From Klebsiella spallanzanii (GTDB lineage Bacteria; Pseudomonadota; Gammaproteobacteria; Enterobacterales; Enterobacteriaceae): DNA of 64,000 nt. Below the pieces are notes generated by a model. It was not told the DNA's origin and ran no database searches. It saw nothing but the letters and a program-made list of their open reading frames with translations. Below, piece by piece: positions 30,597 to 39,850 of this stretch. The DNA lies in contig NZ_CABGGS010000006.1 in the NCBI RefSeq assembly GCF_902158555.1, forward strand, positions 1 to 64,000, in the 5' to 3' direction. Both the position numbers and the translations under genes were made by a program. How positions within the stretch are numbered: position 1 is the stretch's first letter; each line of letters begins with the position of its first letter.

Positions 30597-32096
30597 ATGA
30601 GTCTGATATCAGGGTTCATTAAGTCATTATCAAAACTGTCGATGATTGGTCGGGCGTTAATGCTGCCAATTTCACTTCTGCCTGCGGCAGGCTTACTGCT
30701 GGCTTTCGGCGATAAATTCCATCTACCGCTAATGATGAACGCGGGCGGGATTATCTTCGATAACCTGCCAATGCTGTTCGCTATCGGCTCGGCGGTAGGC
30801 CTGGCGTCGGAATCCGGCATCGCCGCGCTTTCCGCCGCCGTTTCCGTTTTCGTTACCAATATCACCATCGGTACGGTGCTGAACATTACGCCGGAGATGG
30901 CCTCCCAGGGCGGGAAATATGCCATGGTCGTCGGCATCCCGACGCTACAAATGGGGGTCTTTGGCGGATTGATTTGCGGTATCCTCGCCGCCTGGTGCTA
31001 TAACCGCTTCCATTCAATGCAGTTGCCCGAATTCCTGGGCTTCTTTTCCGGTAAGCGTTTTGTGGCGATCGCCACGGCCTTTCTGTCATTTATTCTCGGC
31101 TTGCTGCTGCCGTATATCTGGGAACATATCCAGTCAGGAATCGATGCGTTATCGGTGGTTATCAACGGCAATAACCAGGCCGCCTCGACCTTTATTTTCG
31201 GCCTTGTTGAACGTGCGTTAATCCCGCTGGGCCTGCACCATATCTGGTATCCCTCTTTCTGGTACTCTTTCGGCGACTTTACGACCCAGAGCGGCCAGAT
31301 GATTCACGGCGACCAGACTATCTGGTTCAAAATGCTGGAAGAAGGCGTGAAATCATTTAGCAGCGATAGCTACCAAAACGCCGGTAAATTCATGCAGGGT
31401 GAGTTCCCGCTGATGCTGTTCGCGCTGCCTGCGGCCTGCCTGGCGATGTACCACGAAGCGCATACCAAGAATAAGAAAATCGCCGCCGGTATACTCTTCT
31501 CCGCCGCCCTAACCTGCTTCCTGACGGGTATTACCGAGCCGGTTGAATTTACCTTTATTTTCGTCGCGCCGATTTTGTACGTCTTCAACGCGATCATGGC
31601 GGGCCTGTCCTATATGGCCATGTATCTGCTGCACGCGCATATTGCTAAGTCATTTTCCGCGGGGCTTATCGACTACATCTCCTTTGGTATTCTGCCATCG
31701 CTAAACGGCTACCAGACCAACTTCCTGAGCGCGGTGTTTGTTGGCGTGCCGATGGCGCTGATTTATTATTTCACCTTCCGTTTCGTTATCCGTCGCTTTG
31801 ATGTTAAAACACCGGGCCGGACGGAAGTGACCGTAACCGCTGATGATAAGACCGATGCCGAACTGGCAACCGAGATCATCAGCTTGTTAGGCGGCGCGAA
31901 AAATATCGATTCTGTCGGTTCCTGTATTACCCGACTTCGCCTGGAAGTTGCCCAGCGAGACGCTGTCGACAAAGATGGCCTGAACGGAATTGGCGCACGC
32001 GGGGTGGTCTTTGTCGGCGATAATGGTATCCAGGTTATTTTTGGCGCCAGAGCGCAATTTATCGCACAAACCATGTCGGGGATGATTGGCAAATAA
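30597..32096 (+). CDS. PTS permease IICB, glucose/maltose (PtsG/MalX) type
   Basis: This is a 499-residue sugar permease with an N-terminal IIC domain (about 1-400; motifs GLHHIWYPSFWYS and TGITEPVEFTF) and a C-terminal IIB domain with phospho-Cys443 (VGSCITRLRLEV). There is no IIA domain, so it should depend on Crr or another IIA. It resembles PtsG and MalX, but a Ser-Cys replaces the usual Asp-Ala-Cys at the IIB site. The upstream palindromic operators and downstream LacI-type gene indicate substrate-induced control. No hydrolase or kinase gene accompanies it, so the sugar cannot be inferred. Confidence 0.88.
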   Translation: MSLISGFIKSLSKLSMIGRALMLPISLLPAAGLLLAFGDKFHLPLMMNAGGIIFDNLPMLFAIGSAVGLASESGIAALSAAVSVFVTNITIGTVLNITPEMASQGGKYAMVVGIPTLQMGVFGGLICGILAAWCYNRFHSMQLPEFLGFFSGKRFVAIATAFLSFILGLLLPYIWEHIQSGIDALSVVINGNNQAASTFIFGLVERALIPLGLHHIWYPSFWYSFGDFTTQSGQMIHGDQTIWFKMLEEGVKSFSSDSYQNAGKFMQGEFPLMLFALPAACLAMYHEAHTKNKKIAAGILFSAALTCFLTGITEPVEFTFIFVAPILYVFNAIMAGLSYMAMYLLHAHIAKSFSAGLIDYISFGILPSLNGYQTNFLSAVFVGVPMALIYYFTFRFVIRRFDVKTPGRTEVTVTADDKTDAELATEIISLLGGAKNIDSVGSCITRLRLEVAQRDAVDKDGLNGIGARGVVFVGDNGIQVIFGARAQFIAQTMSGMIGK

Positions 32097-32118
32097 TCAG
32101 AAGCTGTTATGGTGTGGA

Positions 32119-32148
32119 GATCGCTTGTCCCTGGCAGGCGATCTTTTT
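32119..32148 (+). terminator. Hairpin terminator after the IICB gene
   Basis: GATCGC (32119-32124) and GCGATC (32138-32143) enclose a 13 nt loop, followed by TTTTT. It lies 23 bp after the IICB stop and would limit read-through into the repressor gene. Confidence 0.75.
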
Positions 32149-32186
32149 CTATCTGACTGTCATAAAAGCGTTTTCAGGGAGAGATT

Positions 32187-33197
32187 TTGAAGAAAGTCAG
32201 CATCATTGATGTCGCTAAAATGGCGGGCGTTTCCGTTTCTACGGTATCGCTGGTACTCCGTCAGAAAGGGAAGATTTCCGAAGCCACCATTGAAAAAGTC
32301 AATGCTGTTATCAACGAGCTGGGCTACGTCCATAACGTTGCCGCTGCCAACCTGCGTTCGAATACCTCCAACCTTATCGGCCTGATATTGCGCGATTTTA
32401 GCGACAGTTTCTCCATTAAAGTGATGGCCAGCATCGTGCAGGAACTGGAAACGCAAGGCTATATGGTTTTCCTCGGCCAGCCGCGCGACGATGGCGAATA
32501 CCTCGAACGTTGTTTACTCTCCTTCAAGCAGCAGGGCGTCGCGGGGGTGATTTATCTGGCCTCCAATACCGCCACCTTGCCCGGCCCGCTGCTTCAATAT
32601 CCGCTTCCGCTGGTTATCGTTTCCCAGACGCCGCTGGCGGAAAGTTGCAACCAGGTTATTCGCGACAACCGTCAGGCAGCAAGCCTTGCCACGCGCTATT
32701 TAATCGAGCGCGGCCACCGCTATATTGCCTATATCGGCGGACAGGAGAACGATCTTATTCGCCAGCAGCGCCTGCTTGGTTTTCGCTCCGTGCTGGAGAA
32801 ATACGGTATGGCGATGCGCGATGAATTCATTCCCGCATGCAGTAACGATACTCAGGCCGTCAGCGTTGCCACGCGCCAGCTACTGGAGAAAAACAACGCC
32901 ATCACCGCGTTACTCTGCCACTCTCCGGACGCCATGATCGGCTGCCTCAGCGGGATTAATCAGGTAGGGAGAACCGTCGGTAAAGATGTCTTCCTCACCC
33001 AGCAGGTTGCGCTGGTCGGCTTTGAAGACATGATGCACGTAAATCTGACCTCTCCATCTTTTACCTACGTCTCTTCCGCCAGCGAAGAGACCGGACGCCA
33101 GGCGGCAACGCTGATAACGCGCAAGATCAAAGAGCCCGCGCTGCAAACACAAAGTATTACCCTTTCCGGGCAGCTGGTGACCAGAGAGTCAGCCTGA
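32187..33197 (+). CDS. LacI-family repressor (MalI-like)
   Basis: This 336-residue regulator has an N-terminal LacI helix-turn-helix (IIDVAKMAGVSVSTVSLVLR, residues 6-25) with hinge helix, and a periplasmic-binding-protein-like effector domain. It resembles E. coli MalI, which represses the PTS permease gene malX. The start codon is TTG, preceded by AGGGAGAG. Because it sits directly behind a MalX/PtsG-type permease gene that has palindromic operators, it is the probable repressor of that gene. Its inducer is unknown. The 3' end overlaps the convergent LysR gene by 9 bp. Confidence 0.87.
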   Translation: MKKVSIIDVAKMAGVSVSTVSLVLRQKGKISEATIEKVNAVINELGYVHNVAAANLRSNTSNLIGLILRDFSDSFSIKVMASIVQELETQGYMVFLGQPRDDGEYLERCLLSFKQQGVAGVIYLASNTATLPGPLLQYPLPLVIVSQTPLAESCNQVIRDNRQAASLATRYLIERGHRYIAYIGGQENDLIRQQRLLGFRSVLEKYGMAMRDEFIPACSNDTQAVSVATRQLLEKNNAITALLCHSPDAMIGCLSGINQVGRTVGKDVFLTQQVALVGFEDMMHVNLTSPSFTYVSSASEETGRQAATLITRKIKEPALQTQSITLSGQLVTRESA

Positions 33198-34109
33198 CGC
33201 TAAGTGGTTCTCCAGCAAAGGAAGCCATTCTTGAACGGATTTATCATTGTGCGGCGCGTATATAACACCGATGCTTAACGGCATTCGTTCCCCTTCATCC
33301 AGCGGGCAAAAAACCACCCCCTGACGCTGAATGGCGGAAAATGATGCCGGCAGCAGGATCATCCCTTCTCCACGCGCAATCCGTGCCAGCAGGACGTCAT
33401 GCTCGGCAGGTTCCTCCACGTATGCGGGCGCATATCCTGCCCGGTCAAAAATGCGTCGCGTATAGTCAAAAAAGTCTGGATTGCGTTCGCGCTTAAACCA
33501 AAAAAGCGGCCGATGGTTAAGCGCGCTTAGCGTAAGATTTGCCGCACTGGCCTCTGGCCAGGATGCGGGTAATGCAGCAATTAGCGGCTCGTGATACGGC
33601 AAAGGATGCAGACTCAGCCCTTCGGTATTCAGCGGCAGCGCCACCAGCGCCGCATCGAGTTTGCCTTTGCGCACCAGTTGGGCCAACGCTGGTGATGATT
33701 GCCGGGTGATATGCAAAGCGCTCGAATAATCACTCAGAGCAGACTCTACGGCGGCAAAAATACCCTGCTCAAAAGCCGTCGTCAGCCCCAGACGCAGAGG
33801 ATGTTGCGAATATTCAGAAAGCTGGCTCAGCGCGGCAAGCGTCCGGTCCTGAAGCTCCAGCAGCGGCCGAATGATGTCCAGCACCTGCCTTCCCTTATCG
33901 GTAAGAATCAGGCCTTTGGTATGGCGCAAAAATAGCGTCACTCCCAGCTGCGCTTCCAGATGGCGGATATGACGGCTTAGCGGCGGCTGCGAAATAAATA
34001 GCCGCTGCGCCGCCCGGCTGATGTTATTTTCCTCCGCGACCACGGCAAAATAGCGCAGCCAACAAAGAGGCAGCTTGAAGGATGAAGTGTATAAACGTGA
34101 ATTTGTCAT
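33189..34109 (-). CDS. LysR-family transcriptional regulator
   Basis: The 306-residue protein has an N-terminal LysR HTH (ISRAAQRLFISQPPLSRHIR, about residues 30-49) and a substrate-binding domain with the typical EGMILLPASF motif near its end. The sequence resembles BenM/CatR-type regulators of aromatic or small-acid catabolism, though this is a weak impression. It is divergent from the carboxymuconolactone-decarboxylase-family gene 91 bp away, which is its most likely target. Confidence 0.88.
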   Translation of the reverse strand: MTNSRLYTSSFKLPLCWLRYFAVVAEENNISRAAQRLFISQPPLSRHIRHLEAQLGVTLFLRHTKGLILTDKGRQVLDIIRPLLELQDRTLAALSQLSEYSQHPLRLGLTTAFEQGIFAAVESALSDYSSALHITRQSSPALAQLVRKGKLDAALVALPLNTEGLSLHPLPYHEPLIAALPASWPEASAANLTLSALNHRPLFWFKRERNPDFFDYTRRIFDRAGYAPAYVEEPAEHDVLLARIARGEGMILLPASFSAIQRQGVVFCPLDEGERMPLSIGVIYAPHNDKSVQEWLPLLENHLASG

Positions 34110-34200
34110 ACTGAAAAGGTATCACGAAAAGGGTATTACTCAAGCCCGGCAAACTCCCCTAACCTTCCTCACAACGCATAATCACCATGAGGAAAAAGTT

Positions 34201-34572
34201 ATGACCAGCGTTCGTTTTACCACCGGACAGGAAATGCTGCAGCGCGTGGATGGCAAAGGCGGCGATGCCGTCATCAATAGCCTGAAAGATATCGCCCCCG
34301 ATTTTGCCCGCTATCTGATTGAGTTCCCCTTCGGCGATATCTACGCCAGACCGGGGCTTGATTTACGTAGCCGGGAAATCGCCACCATCGCGGCGTTAAC
34401 GGCCCTCGGCAACGCCGCCCCGCAGCTAAAAGTGCATATCGCCGCGGGACTCAATGTCGGCCTGACGCAAGAAGAAATTACGGAGGTCATCATGCAGATG
34501 GCGGTCTATGCCGGGTTCCCGGCGGCCCTGAACGGCCTGTTTGCCGCCAAAGAGGTCTTCGCGACGCACTGA
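34201..34572 (+). CDS. Carboxymuconolactone decarboxylase family protein
   Basis: This small cytoplasmic protein (123 residues) belongs to the CMD/AhpD-like all-helical fold. Motifs are LDLRSREIATIAALTALGN and HIAAGLNVGLTQEEITEVI...YAGFPAALN, which match the gamma-carboxymuconolactone decarboxylase subgroup. The CxxC of AhpD peroxidases is absent, so a thiol-peroxidase role is unlikely. The ATG at 34201 follows a good GAGGAAAAAG ribosome binding site; a longer frame begins inside the LysR gene. No other protocatechuate-pathway gene is nearby, so the reaction is unknown. Confidence 0.85.
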   Translation: MTSVRFTTGQEMLQRVDGKGGDAVINSLKDIAPDFARYLIEFPFGDIYARPGLDLRSREIATIAALTALGNAAPQLKVHIAAGLNVGLTQEEITEVIMQMAVYAGFPAALNGLFAAKEVFATH

Positions 34573-34609
34573 TTATTTCAGGCCAGGCTAACCGCCCGGC
34601 CTGAGGTGC

Positions 34610-36166
34610 TTATTTCTTCACATCGATGACGCGCATGCCGTTAAGCTGTTCATCCATTATCTTATTCCCGGCCTTAAAGTAGTCTACTACCGCATTTGAA
34701 ACGTAGTAGCCGCCGGAAGTGTTACGCGCCTGCCCTTGGGTAAACGCGGCAAACCCATCACCGCCATCGGCAAGGAAGCTATTGGTGGCAATATGATAAA
34801 CCGCCGCATCTTCAACTGGTTTACCGTTCAGCATAAATGACACGACGCGCTGGCCCAGCGGTTTGCTGCTGTCATACTGCATCTCCAGGCCTTTGGAGAC
34901 CTGCAGCACGCCGTTGCTCAGCCCTGCGCCGTGTTCCATCAGGCTGCGCAACTGCTTGCCGCTCAGATCCATGGTGACCAGCTCGTTCGGGAACGGGAAA
35001 GTACTGATAACAGCTCCCATGCTTACCGCCCCGGCAGGGATTTCATTACGGATACCGCCCGAGTTGGTTAACGCCAGCTGCGTCTCCTTACCTGCCGCCA
35101 GCATCAATGCATCCGCGGCAAGATTGCCCAGCGGCGAAGAGACGCCATAAGCGCGGGTCAGTTCAACAGGCGATTGAGTAATAACCTGCTGCACCACCTG
35201 ATCCAGTTTCTTATTCCAGCCATCAATGACCTGCTTCGTTTGCGAGTCGGCCTGCCACTCATCGGCATAAATAGTTTTCAGCTCGAAGCTCTTCACCGCA
35301 AACTGATGCGGCTTCTCCTGATAATCCAGCACCAGTTTCCCCACATCGATGCCGCCGCTATCGGTGGAAAGAATCAGCGTATTGCCCACTTTAATGGGCT
35401 CCGGCGTCCCGACATGGGCGTGGCCGGTAATCAAAACGTCCAGCCCTTTGACTTGGCCTGCGGTCTGAATATCTTTATCCAGCGCGCGACGTACATCGGT
35501 TCCGCCCTGGCTTGACTGGCGCGCCGGGACGCCTTCATGAATCAGGGCAACGGTCAGATCCACTTTGCCCTTAAGCTCATCAATATAGTGCTGTAGCCAT
35601 TTAACCTCATCACGTGCTTCGATACCGACCCGCGTCGCGGCGGAAACCGTATCGTCAAAAGCAAACACGCCGTGCAGGCCAATCACGCCGATTTTCACGC
35701 CGTCTTTTTCGATAATGGTATACGGCTTATCCCAGAACGCTTTATCGCTGTTCTGGTAGAAAATATTGCCCTGCACAATCGGGAATTTCGCCTGGCTAAG
35801 CTGGAGCAACGTATTGTCCCAGCCGTGATCAAACTCATGATTACCGATGGTTACCGCGTCGTAGGGCATGGTGTTCATAATATCGATGATCGCTTTGCCC
35901 TTGGTCAGGCTGCTGATATAGGGGCCGGTAAAATAATCACCGGCATCAAAAAACCAGGTCGCGCTATTTTTCGCTTTTTCCTGTTTCACCATCGTCGTGA
36001 TATTCGCCCAGCCGCCGATATCCCGCTTACCGTCGGCAATCCACGGCACTTTATAGGGTTCGACATGGGCATGAAGATCGTTGGTGTAAATGATGGTGAC
36101 ATCTTTGGCGCATGCCCAGAAAGGCAAGGTCAGCAGGATAACGGCGCTCATTGTTTTTAATTTCAT
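34610..36166 (-). CDS. Periplasmic 5'-nucleotidase/UDP-sugar hydrolase-like protein (UshA family)
   Basis: The 518-residue precursor has a signal peptide ([20 protein letters not shown]) and the two-domain UshA architecture. The N-terminal metallophosphatase domain shows [30 protein letters not shown] and ITGHAHVG. The C-terminal substrate domain shows [12 protein letters not shown] and [15 protein letters not shown]. It should dephosphorylate nucleotides or nucleotide sugars in the periplasm. It is a second UshA-like gene by family rather than ushA itself, which lies elsewhere in E. coli. A consensus CRP site lies 59 bp upstream of its start. Confidence 0.88.
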   Translation of the reverse strand: MKLKTMSAVILLTLPFWACAKDVTIIYTNDLHAHVEPYKVPWIADGKRDIGGWANITTMVKQEKAKNSATWFFDAGDYFTGPYISSLTKGKAIIDIMNTMPYDAVTIGNHEFDHGWDNTLLQLSQAKFPIVQGNIFYQNSDKAFWDKPYTIIEKDGVKIGVIGLHGVFAFDDTVSAATRVGIEARDEVKWLQHYIDELKGKVDLTVALIHEGVPARQSSQGGTDVRRALDKDIQTAGQVKGLDVLITGHAHVGTPEPIKVGNTLILSTDSGGIDVGKLVLDYQEKPHQFAVKSFELKTIYADEWQADSQTKQVIDGWNKKLDQVVQQVITQSPVELTRAYGVSSPLGNLAADALMLAAGKETQLALTNSGGIRNEIPAGAVSMGAVISTFPFPNELVTMDLSGKQLRSLMEHGAGLSNGVLQVSKGLEMQYDSSKPLGQRVVSFMLNGKPVEDAAVYHIATNSFLADGGDGFAAFTQGQARNTSGGYYVSNAVVDYFKAGNKIMDEQLNGMRVIDVKK

Positions 36167-36221
36167 CGGAGTTCCTTTCAGAGAGGTAAAGAAGCGCTAA
36201 GTTACGTTCTGAAAGACTTTT

Positions 36222-36243
36222 TTATGTGAGAGCATTCACATTT
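36222..36243. promoter_or_regulatory. Consensus CRP site between the UshA-like and zinc-ribbon genes
   Basis: TGTGAGAGCATTCACA (36225-36240) is a perfect TGTGA-N6-TCACA CRP core. It is about 59 bp from the UshA-like start and 65 bp from the zinc-ribbon start, so it could act on either divergent promoter. Confidence 0.75.
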
Positions 36244-36304
36244 GTATGCAACTTGAGCAAGGCAAAATTAACGACCTGCAAAAATCGTTGGTATTGGCCT
36301 GTAA

Positions 36305-37441
36305 ATGGATAACCTTTTTACCCTTAACGCCTGCAAAACCTACGGCTGTCGCAATTTAGGCTTACCGTCTGCGGCCGACTACCATTCCCCGGACTATCGG
36401 CTGGGCTATCCCGCGCTGCACTGTTCAGCCTGCGGCAGCTATCCGCCCCTATTTAATGATGAGGAGTTCCGGCCCTGGCTGGCCGCTTATCTGACCGATT
36501 ACGCCCAACGCGAGGGCTATTTTTGCCCGGCCTGTTACCAGCGGGACATTATTCGCTACGGCTACAATCCGAAGGGAACCCAGCGCCTTCAGTGCCGCCG
36601 CTGCGAAAAAGTCTGGACGCCGAAACTCCCGCGCCCCGCCGCGATTGCACTTCCGCGGCATATTTGCAGCGTGCCGCTGATCGTGCCATTCCAGGGAACT
36701 CATGAGGGGCAAAAGCTCTATGTTTTGCTGACTTTCGACGCCGTTCGCGGCAATGTGCTCCATCTGTCGACCAACTTTACCCCTTTTTCGGCTGGCGCAT
36801 CATTACGTTATCGCTGGCGGGGAACGCCAGCGACGCAGGGCGCGGCTGGCGATATCGTTCAGCGAGTTTCGCAGACCGAAGCGGGCTTTTTGCAACGCAG
36901 TCAGTTCGATGAAATACAGTACGGCAGCGCCGCGCCAAAGCGAAATTCCCGCGGCAGTATTCTGCGTCCGGTTATCGCCGCGCACGGTCACTTCAAGCTG
37001 CTCAGCCATCGGTTTCCTGAGGTGAAAACGCACGTGATTGCCCATGAATGTTTTTTACGCGGCGCGGTAATCGTTGCCTGGGCTAAGGTGTTTCGCCAGC
37101 GGCAGGGAGAGTTGTGGTATGTGGAAGAAGAAATAAACAATCCTGCCAGCTCAGCCCCATGGCGGCTACAGGGAAAAACGCATCATGGTTGGTGGCAAAA
37201 TCCGTGGCAGCTCTGGACACAGGAAGAAAACCAGAAAATGACCTGCCTGCTTGCCGGTGCTTCGAGTAAAAACGACTTCACGCCGGACCTCACGGCCAGC
37301 CGATGTTTCACTACGTGGCTAGAGCAGAGACCAGAGTTCGCGCAGAGCGCCCTGTTTTCAGCAGGGCGCGTGGCACAAATACTGGCCTCTCTGGCTAAGC
37401 AATATAATGCTCAGCTTACAGCAGCTGCGCCAGACGGTTGA
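36305..37441 (+). CDS. Zinc-ribbon protein of unknown function
   Basis: I do not recognise this 378-residue protein. Its first 100 residues carry four cysteine pairs: Cys10/Cys15, Cys40/Cys43, Cys74/Cys77 and Cys97/Cys100. They probably form two zinc ribbons. The second, with RYGYNPKGTQRLQCRRCEKVW, resembles the N-terminal ribbon of IS1- and IS-type transposases. The rest has no visible catalytic DDE triad, signal peptide or membrane segment; short basic and aromatic-rich stretches (WRLQGKTHHGWWQNPW) suggest nucleic-acid contact. Its last 26 bp overlap the convergent metL 3' end. It may be a domesticated transposase-like DNA-binding protein; that is an inference. Confidence 0.75.
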   Translation: MDNLFTLNACKTYGCRNLGLPSAADYHSPDYRLGYPALHCSACGSYPPLFNDEEFRPWLAAYLTDYAQREGYFCPACYQRDIIRYGYNPKGTQRLQCRRCEKVWTPKLPRPAAIALPRHICSVPLIVPFQGTHEGQKLYVLLTFDAVRGNVLHLSTNFTPFSAGASLRYRWRGTPATQGAAGDIVQRVSQTEAGFLQRSQFDEIQYGSAAPKRNSRGSILRPVIAAHGHFKLLSHRFPEVKTHVIAHECFLRGAVIVAWAKVFRQRQGELWYVEEEINNPASSAPWRLQGKTHHGWWQNPWQLWTQEENQKMTCLLAGASSKNDFTPDLTASRCFTTWLEQRPEFAQSALFSAGRVAQILASLAKQYNAQLTAAAPDG

Positions 37442-39848
37442 TATCGGACTGAATCGCCCCGGCGGTCACATCACGACCCGCACCCGGTCCGCGGATCACC
37501 AGCGGGTTATCGCGATACCAGCGACTCTCGATGGCAAAGACGTTATCGCACGGCAGCAGGGCAGCCAGCGGATGCTCTTCGCGCACCGCTTCAACGCCAA
37601 CGCGGGCTTTACCGTTGGCGTCAAACCGCGCCACGTAGCGCAGTACCAGGCCCATTTCGCGCGCCGCCTCCAGACGCTGTAGCATCTGGTCATTCAGCTC
37701 TTCGCCGTTTTCAAAGAAGTAATCGACCGAACCTTCTTCACAGTGGGCAGGCACCAACGACTCAACGCGCACCTGATCCGGTTCGATGTCATAACCCGCT
37801 TCACGCGCCAGGATCACCAGCTTACGCATGACGTCTTTCCCGGAGAGATCGACGCGCGGGTCCGGCTCGGTCAGCCCCTGCTGCCAGGCCTGATCGACCA
37901 GGTCAGTAAACGGCACGGTACCGTCAAACTGCAGGAACAGCCAGGAGAGCGTGCCGGAGAAAATGCCGCTCAGCGCCAGAATGGTATCGCCGCTATCAAT
38001 CAGATCGCGCACCGTGTGGTTAACCGGCAAGCCGGCGCCAACGGTGGCATTGTACAACCAGTGACGCCCGGTCTTCTCAAACGCGTCGTGGATCTGGCGA
38101 TATTTGCTGCTACTACTGGCCCCCGCCAGCTTATTCGCGCTGATAACATGGAAACCATGGCTGGCGAAATCAAGATACTGATCGGCCAACTGCTCGCTGG
38201 CGGTCACGTCCAGTACCACTAAATCATCGTACGGATGCGCACGCATCCACAGGAACAGCGACTCTTCATCCTGCTCAACGGCTTCATCATTAAAGAAAGC
38301 GAGCGCGCGACTGGCGTCTAGCCCTTCATAATTGAGCAGACTGCGGCGGCTATCCACGACGCCGGCAAGGATGAATTCAAACCCGGTGCGGGCGGAAAGC
38401 GTGGTCTGCTCGCGAGCAAACAGCTCCAGCCAGCGGGAACCGATATTACCTTTACCAAACAGCACCAGGCCAATGCGCTTTTCCGCGCGAAACAGCGACT
38501 GATGCAGACCCTGAATCAGGCTTTCGGTCGGCCCGGCGCGCAGCACCGCGACCAGGCTGATGCCCTCTTCCGATTGCCAGGTAAACTCCACCGGCTGGCC
38601 TTTTAGCTGCTGCCAGAAACGGTGGCAGTGCAGCGGATTACGGGTCACGCCAGCGCCAACCATCGCCACCAGCGCCAGCTTCTGACGCAGGCGCAGCTCA
38701 CCCGGCAGCCCTGCTTCATCCAGCAGCTTAAGCGCGCTATCGGCCACTTCCGAGGTGTAGCAGAACTGCAGCAGCTTACGGTCAGCATGTACGCCAACCG
38801 CCAGCGGACGCAACTGGGCGCGTTTTAAAATGGCATCCAGCTCTTTATGCGCCAGTTTGAAATCCTGACCGCCGGGCACCTGGAACTCAATCAGGCAGAC
38901 ATCATCATGACTGGTGACAATCCGCGCCCCGGTGCCGGAAGCCAGCACGCGCTCGATACGCGTCGACCCCTGATCCGGCGTATAGCTACAGCGTAATTGT
39001 AAATCGATATCGCTGCCGGATACCGGCTGCAATGTACGGGCATGCAGTACCGGAGCCGCCAGACGGGCCAGTTCGCTGGCTTCATCAAGACGCAGCAGCG
39101 GCAGCAGGCAGGCATCTTTTACTTTGCGCGGATCCGCGCTGTAAACCCCGGCCACATCGCTCCAGATAGTGACACGAGACGCCCCGGCCAGCGCGCCAAT
39201 TTGGGTCGCGGAGTAGTCAGAACCATTACGTCCCAGCAGTACGGTTTCTCCGGCATTGTTGCGCGAGATAAAACCGGTCACCACCAGACGTTTATTTGGA
39301 TGCTGCGCCATCAACTGCTGTAAAAGCGGGTAGGATAAACCCTCATCCACCTGCGGCTGTGCGGAGCGCTCGGCGCGTAAGAAGCTACGCGCGTCCAGCC
39401 AGGCGGCTTCTACGCCCAGATGATTGAGCACCGCCGCCATCAGGCGGGCTGACCAGACTTCGCCGTGGCCGACAACTTCAGCGTATACCGCGTCAGTCAC
39501 TCCACTATCAAGCAGCCCGGCCAGACGTTCAAGATCCTGAATAAACGTGGTAATCAGCGTATCGGCAGCGTCTGCCGACAGCAGCCCGGAAATCAGCTCC
39601 GTCTGGTAACGACGGAGCGACTGTTGCACCTGATGCGCAGAGAGACGATCGGTCTGGCTGAGCTTAAGCCAGCTGATCAACTGGTTGGTGGTGCTGCCTG
39701 CGGCGGAAACGACCATCATATCGCCCGCCTGCGAATACTCCGTCATGATCCCCGCAACGCGCAGGTAACATTTTGCATCCGCTAAACTACTCCCACCAAA
39801 CTTGTGCAGCTGACGACCTTTCGCCCCTGCCTGCGCAATCACACTCAT
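37416..39848 (-). CDS. metL: Bifunctional aspartokinase II/homoserine dehydrogenase II
   Basis: MetL catalyses the first and third steps of the aspartate pathway toward methionine. The 810-residue protein has an aspartokinase domain (HKFGGSSLADAK at the N-terminus, LLGRNGSDYSA), a regulatory linker, and a C-terminal homoserine dehydrogenase domain with the NAD motif LVLFGKGNIGSRWLEL and the SANKLAGASSS catalytic region. It follows metB after 2 bp in an operon controlled by MetJ. Its 3' end overlaps the convergent zinc-ribbon gene. Confidence 0.97.
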   Translation of the reverse strand: MSVIAQAGAKGRQLHKFGGSSLADAKCYLRVAGIMTEYSQAGDMMVVSAAGSTTNQLISWLKLSQTDRLSAHQVQQSLRRYQTELISGLLSADAADTLITTFIQDLERLAGLLDSGVTDAVYAEVVGHGEVWSARLMAAVLNHLGVEAAWLDARSFLRAERSAQPQVDEGLSYPLLQQLMAQHPNKRLVVTGFISRNNAGETVLLGRNGSDYSATQIGALAGASRVTIWSDVAGVYSADPRKVKDACLLPLLRLDEASELARLAAPVLHARTLQPVSGSDIDLQLRCSYTPDQGSTRIERVLASGTGARIVTSHDDVCLIEFQVPGGQDFKLAHKELDAILKRAQLRPLAVGVHADRKLLQFCYTSEVADSALKLLDEAGLPGELRLRQKLALVAMVGAGVTRNPLHCHRFWQQLKGQPVEFTWQSEEGISLVAVLRAGPTESLIQGLHQSLFRAEKRIGLVLFGKGNIGSRWLELFAREQTTLSARTGFEFILAGVVDSRRSLLNYEGLDASRALAFFNDEAVEQDEESLFLWMRAHPYDDLVVLDVTASEQLADQYLDFASHGFHVISANKLAGASSSSKYRQIHDAFEKTGRHWLYNATVGAGLPVNHTVRDLIDSGDTILALSGIFSGTLSWLFLQFDGTVPFTDLVDQAWQQGLTEPDPRVDLSGKDVMRKLVILAREAGYDIEPDQVRVESLVPAHCEEGSVDYFFENGEELNDQMLQRLEAAREMGLVLRYVARFDANGKARVGVEAVREEHPLAALLPCDNVFAIESRWYRDNPLVIRGPGAGRDVTAGAIQSDINRLAQLL

Positions 39849-39850
39849 GT

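Noticed and set aside
36305-37441. Zinc-ribbon gene as an intact insertion sequence
   Set aside because: No terminal inverted repeats, target duplication or DDE triad could be seen around or within the gene.
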